The translations under genes and the position numbers were made by a program. This document shows, in pieces, positions 8,565 through 17,718 of a stretch of 64,000 nucleotides of DNA. Numbering within the stretch: the first letter of the stretch is position 1; each line of letters begins with the position of its first letter. Source of the DNA: Paraburkholderia silviterrae (lineage in GTDB: Bacteria; Pseudomonadota; Gammaproteobacteria; Burkholderiales; Burkholderiaceae). Below the pieces are notes generated by a model. It saw only the letters and a list, made by a program, of their open reading frames with translations, searched no databases and had not been told where the DNA came from. Location: positions 1 through 64,000 of the forward strand of contig NZ_SMRP01000001.1 of the NCBI RefSeq assembly GCF_004353915.1, in the 5' to 3' direction.

Positions 8565-8695
8565 CCCGACATGCCGCATCGACAGCCTGATGGCGGTAAT
8601 CCACATAAACAGCCTGAGAGCTGTAATCCGCATATACAATCCATAGGCTGTATTTTGCATTTACAGCTTTAAGGTTGTATTTTGCATTTACAGCC
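8565..8695. repeat. 27-bp-spaced operator repeats before the hip locus
   Basis: Four 23-base sites start at 8592, 8619, 8646 and 8673, exactly 27 bases apart. Each fits the palindrome GCTGTA-N8-TACAGC. The last two are the best (GGCTGTA...TTACAGC and GGTTGTA...TTACAGCC with shared centre TTTTGCAT). A fifth, degenerate copy at 8565-8587 keeps GCAT and ACAGCC. The array ends 55 bases before the hipB-like GTG start. It looks like cooperative binding sites for the antitoxin. Confidence 0.75.
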
Positions 8696-8750
8696 TATAG
8701 ACTGTGAGTCGCCCCTTCCCTTCGCCACGTCACCGCAGCAGGAGCCTCGC

Positions 8751-9290
8751 GTGGACTACTCGCTCAAGACCGTCAGCCAGCTGCGCCCCATGCTGCTGGG
8801 ATTCCGCAAGCAAGCCGGTCTCACCCAGGAAAAGGTGGCGCAGCGCCTCGGTATTTCCCAGCAAAGCTATGCCGCCTTCGAAGCGCACCCCGAGTCCGCA
8901 AGCGTCGACCGGCTCTTTCGCGTTCTGCGCTTGTTCGCGGTCGAAATGCGCCTGTCCTGGGCGGCTTCCCTCCCTATGAGGGCTGAGCGCGGCAACCGGG
9001 CCAAAAGTGCCGCGGCCCCGGCTGGCCCTGCGAAGAGCAAAGCCCCGGAAAGCCGCCCCCTTGAGGGCAAGGCACGCGGCGCTCCGGCTAACCCGCCCAG
9101 GCGCAAGGCGGCGGCCGTGCCTGCCACGCGCAGCGCCGCCGCGAAAAAGCGTGCGGCGCCCAAGCCGGCACCCGCAGCGGCACCCACAGCAGCTCCCACG
9201 CGCGCCGCAAAACGCGTCACCCCCTCCGCCGCCGGCAAGAGCACGGCGCCAAAGACCCGCGCGAAGCCGCGCAAGCGGGAGGACTGGTGA
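8751..9290 (+). CDS. hipB: HipB-like antitoxin with a histone-H1-like tail
   Basis: The start is GTG 8751 because AGGAG lies at 8740-8744, six bases upstream; the longer frame to 8682 would run into the operator repeats. The product is 179 residues. Residues 8-68 form a Cro/C1-type helix-turn-helix (LRPMLLGFRKQAGLTQEKV, RLGISQQSYAAFE), as in HipB. From about residue 75 the chain becomes a disordered, strongly basic tail of Ala, Pro, Lys and Arg (AAKKRAAPKPAP, TRAAKRVTP), resembling bacterial histone-H1-like proteins. E. coli HipB has only 88 residues, so this tail doubles the protein. It ends in a GTGATG overlap with hipA. The fold bound by the tail (DNA, RNA or toxin) is unknown. Confidence 0.85.
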   Translation: MDYSLKTVSQLRPMLLGFRKQAGLTQEKVAQRLGISQQSYAAFEAHPESASVDRLFRVLRLFAVEMRLSWAASLPMRAERGNRAKSAAAPAGPAKSKAPESRPLEGKARGAPANPPRRKAAAVPATRSAAAKKRAAPKPAPAAAPTAAPTRAAKRVTPSAAGKSTAPKTRAKPRKREDW

Positions 9291-10621
9291 TGGCGCGCGC
9301 CCGCCAGACGAACCGTCTCGACTTGTGGATGAACGGCCTGCCCGTTGGCTACTGGGAGATTGCGCGCGGCGTGGAACGCCTTGCGTATTTCGAAAGCTGG
9401 ATGGAAGACGAGCAAGGCCGGCCGCTGTCGCTTTCGCTGCCCTTCACGCCCGGCAATCAGCCGTTGCGCGGCGCCGTCGTCACCGATTACTTCGACAACC
9501 TGCTACCCGACAGCGAGCGCATCCGGCGCCGCATCGCGGCCCGCTACCGCACGGGCGGCACCACGCCGTTCGAGCTTCTCGCCGTGCTCGGGCGCGACTG
9601 CGTGGGCGCGCTGCAACTGCTGCCGGCCGGCGAGGAGCCAGCGGGACTCGAAAGCATCGAAGGCAAGCCGCTGTCCGAAGCCGCCATTGCGCGGCTCTTG
9701 CGCGACACCACCTCCGCCCCGCCGTTTGCCGAGCATGAAAGCGTGGACGACCTGCGCCTCTCGATTGCCGGCGCGCAGGAAAAAACCGCCCTGCTCTGGC
9801 ACGGCGGCCGCTGGCTGCTGCCCGTGGGCAGCACGCCCACCACGCACATTCTGAAGCTGCCGCTCGGCCTCGTCGGCAACATGCGTGCCGACATGCGCAC
9901 CTCGGTCGAGAACGAATGGCTCTGCGCGAAGATCGTCGCCGCTTTCGGTCTGCCGATCGCGCCCTGCGAGATCGCCCATTTCGAAGACACCAAGGTGCTC
10001 GCGGTGGAGCGCTTCGACCGGCGCATTGCGCGCAACGGCCGCTGGATCGTGCGCCTGCCGCAGGAGGACCTGTGCCAGGCAACGGGTACGCCGGGCCTGC
10101 ACAAGTATGAAGCCGACGGCGGCCCCGGCATCGAAAGCGTCATGGCCGTGCTCGGGGGCTCCTCGCGCCAGGCAGACGACCGGCGCCATTTTTTCATGGC
10201 ACAACTGATTTTCTGGCTGCTTGCCGCAACCGATGGCCACGCCAAGAACTTCAGCATCGCGCATCATCCCGGCAGCCGGTACGCCGCCACACCGCTCTAC
10301 GACGTGCTCTCGGCGCATCCGATCATCGGGCGCGGGCGCAATCAGCTTCCCGCGCAGCGCGCGAGCCTCGCGATGGCCGTGCGCGGACGCAACGCGCACT
10401 ACCGCATCGCGCAGATCCTGCCGCGCCACTGGATCGCCCAGGGGCAGCGCGTGGGCTTTGCCGTCGAGCAGGTCGAGGCCATGATGGCATCGGTGGCTGG
10501 GGACACCGAACGCGTGATCGGTGAAGTCGCCGAGCAGCTTCCCGGCGACTTTCCGCTCGACGTGGCCGAGACGATCTTCGCGGGCATGCGCAGGCAGGCA
10601 AGGGTTCTGTCGGCGGCTTGA
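9287..10621 (+). CDS. hipA: HipA-family serine/threonine kinase toxin
   Basis: A 444-residue full-length HipA (443 if the ATG at 9290 is used instead of GTG 9287). The N-terminal subdomain begins with LDLWMNGLPVGYWE, followed by FTPGNQPLRGAVVTDYFDNLLPDS. The kinase core shows SIAGAQEKTALLW, the nucleotide-binding THILKLPLG, VENEWLCAKI, VERFDRR and the catalytic loop TDGHAKNFSI with PLYDVLSAHP as the metal-binding DxxS. HipA kinases phosphorylate glutamyl-tRNA synthetase (or other targets in relatives), causing growth arrest. All kinase residues appear intact. It overlaps the hipB-like gene, so both are made from one transcript, presumably repressed through the upstream repeats. Confidence 0.92.
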   Translation: MMARARQTNRLDLWMNGLPVGYWEIARGVERLAYFESWMEDEQGRPLSLSLPFTPGNQPLRGAVVTDYFDNLLPDSERIRRRIAARYRTGGTTPFELLAVLGRDCVGALQLLPAGEEPAGLESIEGKPLSEAAIARLLRDTTSAPPFAEHESVDDLRLSIAGAQEKTALLWHGGRWLLPVGSTPTTHILKLPLGLVGNMRADMRTSVENEWLCAKIVAAFGLPIAPCEIAHFEDTKVLAVERFDRRIARNGRWIVRLPQEDLCQATGTPGLHKYEADGGPGIESVMAVLGGSSRQADDRRHFFMAQLIFWLLAATDGHAKNFSIAHHPGSRYAATPLYDVLSAHPIIGRGRNQLPAQRASLAMAVRGRNAHYRIAQILPRHWIAQGQRVGFAVEQVEAMMASVAGDTERVIGEVAEQLPGDFPLDVAETIFAGMRRQARVLSAA

Positions 10622-10725
10622 GTGGCTGCTGTCTGGCTGCTGTGTGACTGCTCGGGCCGATGCCGGCAACGCGCGCGCCGTGCGTTGCCGGTCGGCCTGG
10701 CGCGGCCGGGCCAGGGTGCGCGGGA

Positions 10726-11112
10726 TCAGTCGCGCGCCATTGCGCGTTCGATGCTCATCTGCGTGGGCATCATGTTGACGTTCGCGTTGTGCATGACCCA
10801 CAGCGAAAGCCCGACGATCACCGCTATCAGGAACGCCGTGCACACGAAGATGCCGGTGTTCGCGAGCTGGCTGCGCGAGGCGCCGATATGCAGGAAATAC
10901 ACGAGCTGCACGACGAGCTGAGCGACGCACAGCGCGACGATGGCCGCAAGCCCGGCTTCGGGCGGCACCGCATGCAGCATCACCACGCCGAACGACGCGA
11001 GCGTGAGCACGAGCGACAGTATCGTGCCGATCATGTAGCTCTTGAGACTGCCGTGCGTATTGTCGTGGCTATCGTCGTGGCTGCCCGAATGCGTAAGGTT
11101 GGTCTGGCTCAC
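10726..11112 (-). CDS. cyoD: Cytochrome bo3 quinol oxidase subunit IV
   Basis: The product is 128 residues from GTG 11112, which overlaps the cyoC stop codon by four bases; a longer frame upstream is only the shadow of cyoC. The N-terminus is His/Asp-rich and soluble (THSGSHDDSHDNTHG). Three transmembrane helices typical of CyoD follow (SYMIGTILSLVLTLASFGV, AAIVALCVAQLVVQLVYFL, FVCTAFLIAVIVGLSLWVM). CyoD assists assembly of the CuB site in the ubiquinol oxidase. It is the last gene of cyoABCD; no cyoE (haem O synthase) follows. Confidence 0.93.
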   Translation of the reverse strand: MSQTNLTHSGSHDDSHDNTHGSLKSYMIGTILSLVLTLASFGVVMLHAVPPEAGLAAIVALCVAQLVVQLVYFLHIGASRSQLANTGIFVCTAFLIAVIVGLSLWVMHNANVNMMPTQMSIERAMARD

Positions 11113-11726
11113 AGCATGCCTCGCAGATAAACAAAGGTGAAAACACAGATCCACACGAGATCCAGGAAGTGCCAGAACAGACTCAGGCACGCGAGACGGC
11201 GGCGGATCGCGCCGATGAGGCCGAATTTCCAGGTCTGATGCATCATGATCGCGATCCACAGCAAGCCGGCTGTGACGTGCAGGCCGTGGGTGCCGACCAG
11301 CGTGAAGTACGCCGAAAGATACGCGCTCGTATGCGGGCCCGCGCCATCGGCAATGAGCTTTGCGAACTCGTTCACCTCCATGCCGACGAAGCCCGCGCCG
11401 AACGCGAAGGTAATCGCGAGCCACACGATCACCTGCGCTTGGCGCTGCGTGTGGAGACCCAGCATCGCCATGCCGAACGTGACGCTGCTCGCGAGCAGCA
11501 GCAGCGTTTCGCCCAGCACGTAGGGCAGCTCGAAGAGTTGCCTGGCGCCCGGGCCCCCTGCCGTTGCATTCGCGAGCACGCCGAAAGTGGCGAAGAGCGT
11601 CGCGAAGATGAGGCAATCGCTCATCAGGTAGATCCAGAACCCCAAGGTGGTTTTGGTGCCGTCGTCGTGACCGTGATCGTGGCCGTGCCCATGGGCGTGA
11701 GTGGTAGCAGCGTGAGCCATGGTCAA
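11109..11726 (-). CDS. cyoC: Cytochrome bo3 quinol oxidase subunit III
   Basis: The product is 205 residues of the haem-copper oxidase subunit III family with five membrane helices. Diagnostic stretches are [59 protein letters not shown] and the ending [19 protein letters not shown]. The first 25 residues hold a run of His/Asp ([14 protein letters not shown]) that is longer than in E. coli CyoC and could bind metal. The gene overlaps cyoB and cyoD by four bases on either side, so translation of the operon is coupled. Confidence 0.95.
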   Translation of the reverse strand: MTMAHAATTHAHGHGHDHGHDDGTKTTLGFWIYLMSDCLIFATLFATFGVLANATAGGPGARQLFELPYVLGETLLLLASSVTFGMAMLGLHTQRQAQVIVWLAITFAFGAGFVGMEVNEFAKLIADGAGPHTSAYLSAYFTLVGTHGLHVTAGLLWIAIMMHQTWKFGLIGAIRRRLACLSLFWHFLDLVWICVFTFVYLRGML

Positions 11727-13741
11727 GCCATCTCCTTGAGTTGTTCAACTTGCCCGGGTTGTTCGAAGCGTGCGATACCAAGCTGCCTGAAGCGCGCGTT
11801 CTCGATGCGCGCCACCTCCGCGGCCGACACCCAGTAATCGACGTCCTGGTCGTAGCTGCGCACGATGAACGTGCCGATCATGCCGACGAGCCCCACCGCC
11901 GCGAACAGCCACATGTGCCACACGGCGGCAAAGCCGAACAGCAGGCTGAACGCGGCGATGATGAAGCCCGCGCCCGTGTTGCGCGGCATATGGATGTCCT
12001 CGTAGGCGCGCGGCTGCACGTACGCGCGGCCCGCTTCCTTGTTGTCCCAGTGCTGCTCCATCGAGGTGATCTCCGGCAGCACGGCGAAGTTATAGAACGG
12101 CGCGGGCGAGGCCGTCGACCATTCGAGGCTGCGGCCGTCCCAAGGGTCGCCGGTGAGGTCGCGGCTCGCATCGCGCTCGCGAATGCTCACGTAAAGCTGC
12201 ACGATAAAGGCGAGGATGCCGAGTCCCACGAACACCGCGCCCACGAGCGCCACCACGAGCCACGGATGCCAGCCGGGCACCGCGTAGTGATTCATGCGGC
12301 GCGTCATGCCCTCGAAGCCGAGGATATAGAGCGGCGTGAACGCGAGCCAATAGCCGATCAGCCAGCACCAGAACGACACCTTGCCCCAGAACTCATTGAG
12401 CGTGAAGCCGAACACCTTCGGGAACCAGAAGCTCACACCCGCAAGACAGCCGAACACCACGCCGCCGATGATCACGTTATGGAAGTGCGCGACAAGGAAC
12501 AGCGAGTTGTGCAGCACGAAGTCCGCGCCCGGCACGGCGAGCAGCACGCCGGTCATGCCGCCCACGGCGAAGGTCACCATGAAGCCGATGGTCCAGAGCG
12601 TCGCGCTGTGATAGCGGATGCGGCCGCGGTACATCGTGAAGAGCCAGTTGAACAGCTTCACGCCGGTCGGGATCGAGATGATCGTGGTCATGATGCCGAA
12701 GAACGCATTGACGTTCGCGCCCGAGCCCATCGTGAAGAAGTGATGCAGCCACACGAAGAACGAGAGAATGCCGATCGAGGACGTCGCGTAGACCATCGAC
12801 TTGTAGCCGAACAGCGGCTTGCCCGAGAACGTCGCGATGATCTCCGAGAACGCGCCGAACGCGGGCAGGATCAGGATGTAGACCTCGGGGTGGCCCCACA
12901 CCCAGATCAGGTTGATGTACATCATCGCGTTGCCGCCGAGCTCGTTCGTGAAGAAGTGCATGTCGAGATAGCGGTCCATCGTGAGCAGCGCGAGCGTGCC
13001 GGTGAGCACCGGGAACACCGCGACGATCAGGATGTTGGTGATGAGCGCGGTCCACACGAACACCGGCATCTTCATGAGGTCCATCCCGGGCGCGCGCATG
13101 CGCAGGATGGTCACGATGAAGTTGATGCCCGAGAGCGTGGTGCCGAGTCCCGAGAGCTGCAAGGACCATATGTAGTAGTCCATACCGACAGTCGGGCTGT
13201 AGCCGAGCTCCGAGAGCGGCGGATACGCGACCCAGCCCGTCGCGGCGAAGTCGCCGACGAACATGGAAACCATCACCAGCACTGCGCCCACCACCGAGAG
13301 CCAGTAGGAGAGCGAGTTCACGAACGGGTACGCCACGTCGCGCGCGCCGATCTGCAGCGGCACGACCACGTTCATGAGCCCGAGAATGAGCGGCGTGGCC
13401 ACGAAGAAGATCATGATGACGCCGTGCGCCGTGAAGATCTGGTCGTAGTGATGCGGCGGCAGATAGCCCGCCGCGTCGTTGAAGGCAACGGCCTGCTGCA
13501 CGCGCATCATGATCGCATCGGCAAAGCCGCGCAGCAGCATGACGACCGCGAGCACGATATACATGATGCCGATGCGCTTGTGGTCCACCGAGGTGATCCA
13601 CTCGCGCCACAGGTAGCCCCACTTCCCCGCGAGCGTGATCGCGGCGAGCAAGGCAAGGCCGCCGAGCGCCACGACGGCGCCCGTGCCCATGATGATCGGC
13701 TCGTGCCAGGGAACGGCATCGAGCGTGAGTTTTCCGAACAT
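11723..13741 (-). CDS. cyoB: Cytochrome bo3 quinol oxidase subunit I
   Basis: The 672-residue catalytic subunit of the terminal oxidase reduces O2 to water with electrons from ubiquinol and pumps protons. It has the full CyoB length with 15 predicted helices. Key blocks are [14 protein letters not shown] near the N-terminus, [11 protein letters not shown] with a haem-ligand His, [17 protein letters not shown] with the CuB His and cross-linked Tyr, WLHHFFTMG with two further CuB His, and the haem-ligand stretch [12 protein letters not shown]. The quinol-oxidase-specific C-terminus is present. The start at 13741 lies six bases after the cyoA stop. Confidence 0.97.
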   Translation of the reverse strand: MFGKLTLDAVPWHEPIIMGTGAVVALGGLALLAAITLAGKWGYLWREWITSVDHKRIGIMYIVLAVVMLLRGFADAIMMRVQQAVAFNDAAGYLPPHHYDQIFTAHGVIMIFFVATPLILGLMNVVVPLQIGARDVAYPFVNSLSYWLSVVGAVLVMVSMFVGDFAATGWVAYPPLSELGYSPTVGMDYYIWSLQLSGLGTTLSGINFIVTILRMRAPGMDLMKMPVFVWTALITNILIVAVFPVLTGTLALLTMDRYLDMHFFTNELGGNAMMYINLIWVWGHPEVYILILPAFGAFSEIIATFSGKPLFGYKSMVYATSSIGILSFFVWLHHFFTMGSGANVNAFFGIMTTIISIPTGVKLFNWLFTMYRGRIRYHSATLWTIGFMVTFAVGGMTGVLLAVPGADFVLHNSLFLVAHFHNVIIGGVVFGCLAGVSFWFPKVFGFTLNEFWGKVSFWCWLIGYWLAFTPLYILGFEGMTRRMNHYAVPGWHPWLVVALVGAVFVGLGILAFIVQLYVSIRERDASRDLTGDPWDGRSLEWSTASPAPFYNFAVLPEITSMEQHWDNKEAGRAYVQPRAYEDIHMPRNTGAGFIIAAFSLLFGFAAVWHMWLFAAVGLVGMIGTFIVRSYDQDVDYWVSAAEVARIENARFRQLGIARFEQPGQVEQLKEMA

Positions 13742-13747
13742 GTGTGT

Positions 13748-14839
13748 TTACTCCGCTGCCAGGGTGGCCGAGGGGGTCGTTTTCACCGTATGCACTGCGC
13801 TGACCGAACCGGCCGACGTGGCGGACACGAGGCCATTGGGACGATCGAGGGGGAGCGCCGGGTTGTTCACGCCCGCACCCGTGCCGCAGATAGGATTGCC
13901 GTGAACGTCGCGCATGTACTGGCCGACTACGCCATCGAAAAGGCCCTGCGCGACGTTCGAATAGAAGGTGACGGGCGTCTTCTCGCCCGGCTGCGCGAGC
14001 CGCGCGTAGGCGCCGCGGCTCAGCACCGCGGGCGAGGCTTTCGCACGCGCGATCCAGGCGTCGAAATCGGCGCGGCTGGTGGCGAGCGTGTCGAAATGCA
14101 TGTCCGAGAAGCCCGGCCCGCTGAATGCCGCCGAGCGGCCCGCATAGGTGCCGGGATGGTTCGCGATCAGATGCAGTTGTGTCTGCATGCCCGACATCGC
14201 ATAGACCTGGCTGCCAAGCTGGGGGATGAAGAACGAGTTCATCAGCGAGTCGGCGGTCAGGCGGAACGACACGGGCGTGTCGACCGGAATCGCGAGCTGG
14301 TTCACCGAGGCGACGCCGTAATCCGGGTAGATGAAGAGCCACTTCCAGTTCAGCGCGACCACGTCCACGCGGATGGGCTTTTGCTGCGATTCGATCGGCC
14401 GGTACGGATCGAGCGCGTGCGTCGTGCGCCAGATCAGCGCGCCGAGCGTGAGCACGATCACGCAGGGGATCGACCACACCACGACTTCGATCGCGGTCGA
14501 ATGCGACCACTTCGGCGCGTAGGTCGCGCGCGTGTTGGTCGCGCGATAGCGCCACGCGAACCAGAGCGTGAGCGCGATCACGGGGATCACTACGAGCAGC
14601 ATGAGGCCGAGCGCGATCAGGATGAGGTTCTTCTCCTGCATGCCGATGTCGCCTTTCGGGTCGAGCAGCACGGAGCTGCAGCCGCCGAGCAGCGCGAGAG
14701 CGGCCGCGAGCGCAAGCATCGCGCAGGTGCGGAGGGTGCGTGGTGGGGATGAGCGCGGGCGCTCAGGTTGTGGAAGCGGCGGGCCGGCTTCGACGGCCGG
14801 TCCTCTTCGTGTGTGGGAGGTGCGCATGTCGGGTTCCAT
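13748..14839 (-). CDS. cyoA: Cytochrome bo3 quinol oxidase subunit II (lipoprotein)
   Basis: The product is 363 residues from ATG 14839; ATG 14827 is equally possible, and the frame is open to 14923. A lipoprotein signal ends in ALLGGCSS, with the lipidated Cys about 54 residues in. Two membrane helices and a periplasmic cupredoxin domain follow (LNWKWLFIYPDYGVASVNQL, FFIPQLGSQVYAMSGM). The CuA cysteines of cytochrome c oxidases are absent (SAAFSGPGFSDMHF), which marks it as a quinol oxidase. It leads the cyo operon, divergent from a MocR regulator. Confidence 0.93.
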   Translation of the reverse strand: MEPDMRTSHTRRGPAVEAGPPLPQPERPRSSPPRTLRTCAMLALAAALALLGGCSSVLLDPKGDIGMQEKNLILIALGLMLLVVIPVIALTLWFAWRYRATNTRATYAPKWSHSTAIEVVVWSIPCVIVLTLGALIWRTTHALDPYRPIESQQKPIRVDVVALNWKWLFIYPDYGVASVNQLAIPVDTPVSFRLTADSLMNSFFIPQLGSQVYAMSGMQTQLHLIANHPGTYAGRSAAFSGPGFSDMHFDTLATSRADFDAWIARAKASPAVLSRGAYARLAQPGEKTPVTFYSNVAQGLFDGVVGQYMRDVHGNPICGTGAGVNNPALPLDRPNGLVSATSAGSVSAVHTVKTTPSATLAAE

Positions 14840-14919
14840 GGTTGACTTGTCGCGCAAACCCATCCATACGATGCTCACATCGCTCTCACGGCGGCGGGCA
14901 GACGCCGCCGCCCAGATAG

Positions 14920-14993
14920 CCATACATAGCCTTTATGTATGGATTTACGCGCTTCGTGTCCGCATGCTAGAGTAAGACATCATGCATACATCC
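14920..14993. promoter_or_regulatory. Perfect palindrome and half-site between cyoA and the MocR gene
   Basis: CCATACATA (14920-14928) and TATGTATGG (14934-14942) form a perfect 9-base inverted repeat with a 5-base centre. A further half-site, CATACATCC, lies at 14985-14993, directly before the MocR start. MocR proteins often bind paired repeats in divergent promoters, so this is probably the MocR operator. It may also affect cyoA. Confidence 0.65.
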
Positions 14994-15001
14994 GCGACAA
15001 A

Positions 15002-16426
15002 ATGACGCGAAACGATCCCATCGATCCAGACATCACGGCGCCAGAGTGGGCCGAGACATGGGCTTCAGCGCTACAAGGCGGCAGCGGGCCGCGCTATCTG
15101 CGGCTTGTCGACTTCATCGAGCGCGCGGTGGCCGAAGGCATGCTGGCGCCGGGCGAGCGTGTGCCCGCTCAGCGCGCGCTCGCGGCGCTCCTCGGCGTGG
15201 ACCTCACGACCGTGACGCGCGGCTTCAACGAGGCGCGGCGGCGCGCGCTGATCGAGGCGCGCGGACCGCTCGGCACCTTCATCGCGGCTCCGCGCGCGGA
15301 GCTCGAGCGGCGCGTGGACCTGAGCATGAACATCCCGCCGCCGCCGGCCGGCATCGACACCGACGCGTTGCTGCGCGAAGGCCTCTCGCGCCTCTTGCTG
15401 CGCAGCGACGCCGACTTGCTGATGACCTATCACATCGGCGGCGGCAGCGCGGCCGATTGCGCGACGGGCGCGAAATGGCTCGAGCCGATGCTCGGCAAGA
15501 TCGACCCCGCGCAGGTGGCCGTGTGCCCCGGCGCGCAGGCGGCGCTGGCCGCGCTGATCCTTGCGTTCACGGGGCCGGGCGAGGTCGTGCTGAGCGAGCC
15601 GCTCGTCTATCCGGGGCTGCCGCACGCGGTCGCGCAACTGGGGCGCCGCCTCGAAACCGTGGCGACGGACGCCGAAGGCATGCTGCCCGACGCGCTCGAA
15701 GCCGCGTGCGACCTGCATGGCGCGCGCCTCTTGTACCTGAACCCCACGCTGCAGAACCCCACCGCCGCGACCATGCCGGAAACGCGCCGCCGCGCGATTC
15801 TCGAGGTAGCGGCGCGCTGCGGCCTGCGCATTGTCGAAGACGATCCTTACTGGCGCTTCGCGCCCGAGGCGCCGCCGCCGCTTGCGCGCCTCGCGCCGGC
15901 GCAGGTCTGCTACGTCTGCACACTCTCGAAAACGCTCTCGCCGGGCCTGCGCACGGCATTCCTGACGTTGCCCGATGCCGCGTCGCGCGCGCGCGTGCTG
16001 GCTGCGCTGCGCAGCTTCTCGCTCATGGCCGCTCCGCTCACGAATGCGCTGGCCCTGCAGTGGATCGAAGACGGCACGGCCGCGCGGATCTTCGAAGGCG
16101 TGCGTGCCGAGGCGCAGGCACGTCAGCGCATGGCGGCGCAGATGCTCGGGCCGGCGGCCTGCGAGAACGCGGGCATTCATCTCTGGTACGCGCTGCCGAG
16201 CTACTGGCAGGCACGCGAACTCGCGGCGGCCGCGAGCACCGAAGGCCTTGCTGTAGCGCCGTCCACGGCGTTCGAGCAAGGCTTGGGCACGACCGGGAAT
16301 ACGGCAAATGCGATCCGCATCTCGTTGGGCGCGACCGCCGAGCGCACGCGTCTGCAGGCCGCGCTGCGGCGCCTTTCCGCGTTGCTCGCTAGCGACCGGT
16401 CGGCAACCGCGCAAGTGCTCGTCTAG
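15002..16426 (+). CDS. MocR-type regulator (GntR domain fused to aminotransferase-like domain)
   Basis: The product is 474 residues from ATG 15002 (MTRNDPIDPD); the frame extends 21 codons further into the palindrome region. Residues 25-100 form a GntR winged helix (YLRLVDFIERAVAEGMLAPG, RVPAQRALAALLGVDLTTVTRGF). The rest is a fold-type I aminotransferase domain with YLNPTLQNPT, IVEDDPYWRF and the PLP-binding lysine in CTLSKTLSPGLRTAFL. MocR proteins sense PLP or its adducts; PdxR is the best-known member. The gene is divergent from cyoABCD, with a likely operator in between. Whether it controls the oxidase or only itself is not decidable here. Confidence 0.9.
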   Translation: MTRNDPIDPDITAPEWAETWASALQGGSGPRYLRLVDFIERAVAEGMLAPGERVPAQRALAALLGVDLTTVTRGFNEARRRALIEARGPLGTFIAAPRAELERRVDLSMNIPPPPAGIDTDALLREGLSRLLLRSDADLLMTYHIGGGSAADCATGAKWLEPMLGKIDPAQVAVCPGAQAALAALILAFTGPGEVVLSEPLVYPGLPHAVAQLGRRLETVATDAEGMLPDALEAACDLHGARLLYLNPTLQNPTAATMPETRRRAILEVAARCGLRIVEDDPYWRFAPEAPPPLARLAPAQVCYVCTLSKTLSPGLRTAFLTLPDAASRARVLAALRSFSLMAAPLTNALALQWIEDGTAARIFEGVRAEAQARQRMAAQMLGPAACENAGIHLWYALPSYWQARELAAAASTEGLAVAPSTAFEQGLGTTGNTANAIRISLGATAERTRLQAALRRLSALLASDRSATAQVLV

Positions 16427-16695
16427 ATTTCGCCGTCGCGCGCGAGCCGTGTTTCTGCGCGCCTCGCGGCTGTGCTGCTCGTGCGGCTTGCGCACGCGGG
16501 GGCTGGCATCTCGCTTGCTTCTCCTTCAGCCGGACGCGCTGTGCGCACGACAGACGGTTGCCGCACACACTGGCCGAGACGCTGTCACGCTGCGCCAGTA
16601 CACTCACCGGATCGGATGCGGCCCGAAGCGGGTCACGCTGCCGGGTCCCACGTCACCGCGCCGCGCGCCGGCGCCTTTATTCGGGAGGTTTGAAA

Positions 16696-17592
16696 ATGGC
16701 CAACGACACCATGCTGCAGCAGATGCGCGAGAAGCCGGGGTTCATTGCCGCGCTCGACCAGAGCGGCGGCTCGACGCCTGGCGCGCTGCGGCAATACGGC
16801 ATCCCGGAGAGCGAATATAGCGGCGAAGCCGAGATGTTCCGGCTCATGCATGAGATGCGCGTGCGTATCATCAGCGCGCCGGCCTTCACGGGCGCGAAGG
16901 TGATCGGTGCGATTCTCTTCGAGCAGACCATGGACGGCCAGGCGCACGGCAAGCCGGTGCCCGCGTTCCTTTGGGAAGAGCGCGGCGTGGTGCCCTTCCT
17001 CAAGGTCGACAAGGGTCTCGAAGCCGAGGCGGACGGCGTGCGCCTCATGAAGCCGATGCCGGGCCTCGACGCGCTGCTTGAGCGCGCCGTGAAAGCCGGC
17101 GTCTTCGGCACCAAGATGCGTTCGGTGATCGAGCACGCATCGCCTTCGGGCATCGCGGCTATCGCGAAGCAGCAGTTCGAGGTGGGCGAGCGGATCGGCG
17201 CGCGCGGCCTCGTGCCGATTCTCGAACCCGAGGTGTCGATCAAGGCGCCGGACAAGGCACCGGCCGAAGCGCTGCTGCGCGACGCCCTGCTCGAGGGGCT
17301 CGACGCCCTGCCCGCTTCGAGCAACGTCATGATCAAGCTGACGATTCCCGACACGCCCGACTTCTACAAGCCGCTCATCGATCACCCGCGCGTCGTGCGC
17401 GTGGTCGCGCTCTCGGGCGGCTATACGCGCGCCGACGCCTGCCAGCGGCTGGCGGCCAATCACGGGATGATCGCGAGCTTCTCGCGCGCGCTCATCAACG
17501 ACCTCACGAGGCAGATGAGCGATACGCAATTCGATGCCGCGCTCGCGGCGAGCATCGACGAAATCTACAAGGCTTCCGTCGAGAAAGTCTGA
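16696..17592 (+). CDS. fda: Class I fructose-bisphosphate aldolase
   Basis: The start is ATG 16696, seven bases after GGGAGG (16683-16688); the longer frame has no support. The 298-residue product matches bacterial class I aldolases of the FdaA type: MLQQMREKPGFIAALDQSGGSTPGAL at the N-terminus, FLKVDKGLE, KMRSVI (first active-site Lys), LVPILEPEV and MIKLTIPD, with the Schiff-base-forming lysine. The enzyme cleaves fructose 1,6-bisphosphate, or runs in reverse for gluconeogenesis. It is monocistronic between the MocR gene and a transglycosylase gene. Class I enzymes need no metal, unlike the usual class II FbaA. Confidence 0.9.
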   Translation: MANDTMLQQMREKPGFIAALDQSGGSTPGALRQYGIPESEYSGEAEMFRLMHEMRVRIISAPAFTGAKVIGAILFEQTMDGQAHGKPVPAFLWEERGVVPFLKVDKGLEAEADGVRLMKPMPGLDALLERAVKAGVFGTKMRSVIEHASPSGIAAIAKQQFEVGERIGARGLVPILEPEVSIKAPDKAPAEALLRDALLEGLDALPASSNVMIKLTIPDTPDFYKPLIDHPRVVRVVALSGGYTRADACQRLAANHGMIASFSRALINDLTRQMSDTQFDAALAASIDEIYKASVEKV

Positions 17593-17718
17593 GCAAGCGC
17601 AGAGCGAAGCGCGTTGAGATGCACAGCCGGGCCATGTCCCGGCTGTCTTTTTTCGTGGCCGGATATACTGTGCGCCTTTCATTCGCTCACCTGTTGTTTG
17701 CTCATGAAAGGACCGGCC

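Noticed and set aside
8565..8695. CRISPR array
   Set aside because: The 27-base period contains 23-base near-palindromic sites and only 4-base gaps, so there are no spacers. It fits operators.
11741..14752. A 1003-codon plus-strand frame across cyoA and cyoB
   Set aside because: It is a GC-driven antisense shadow, rich in Arg, His and Glu, over two strongly conserved oxidase genes.
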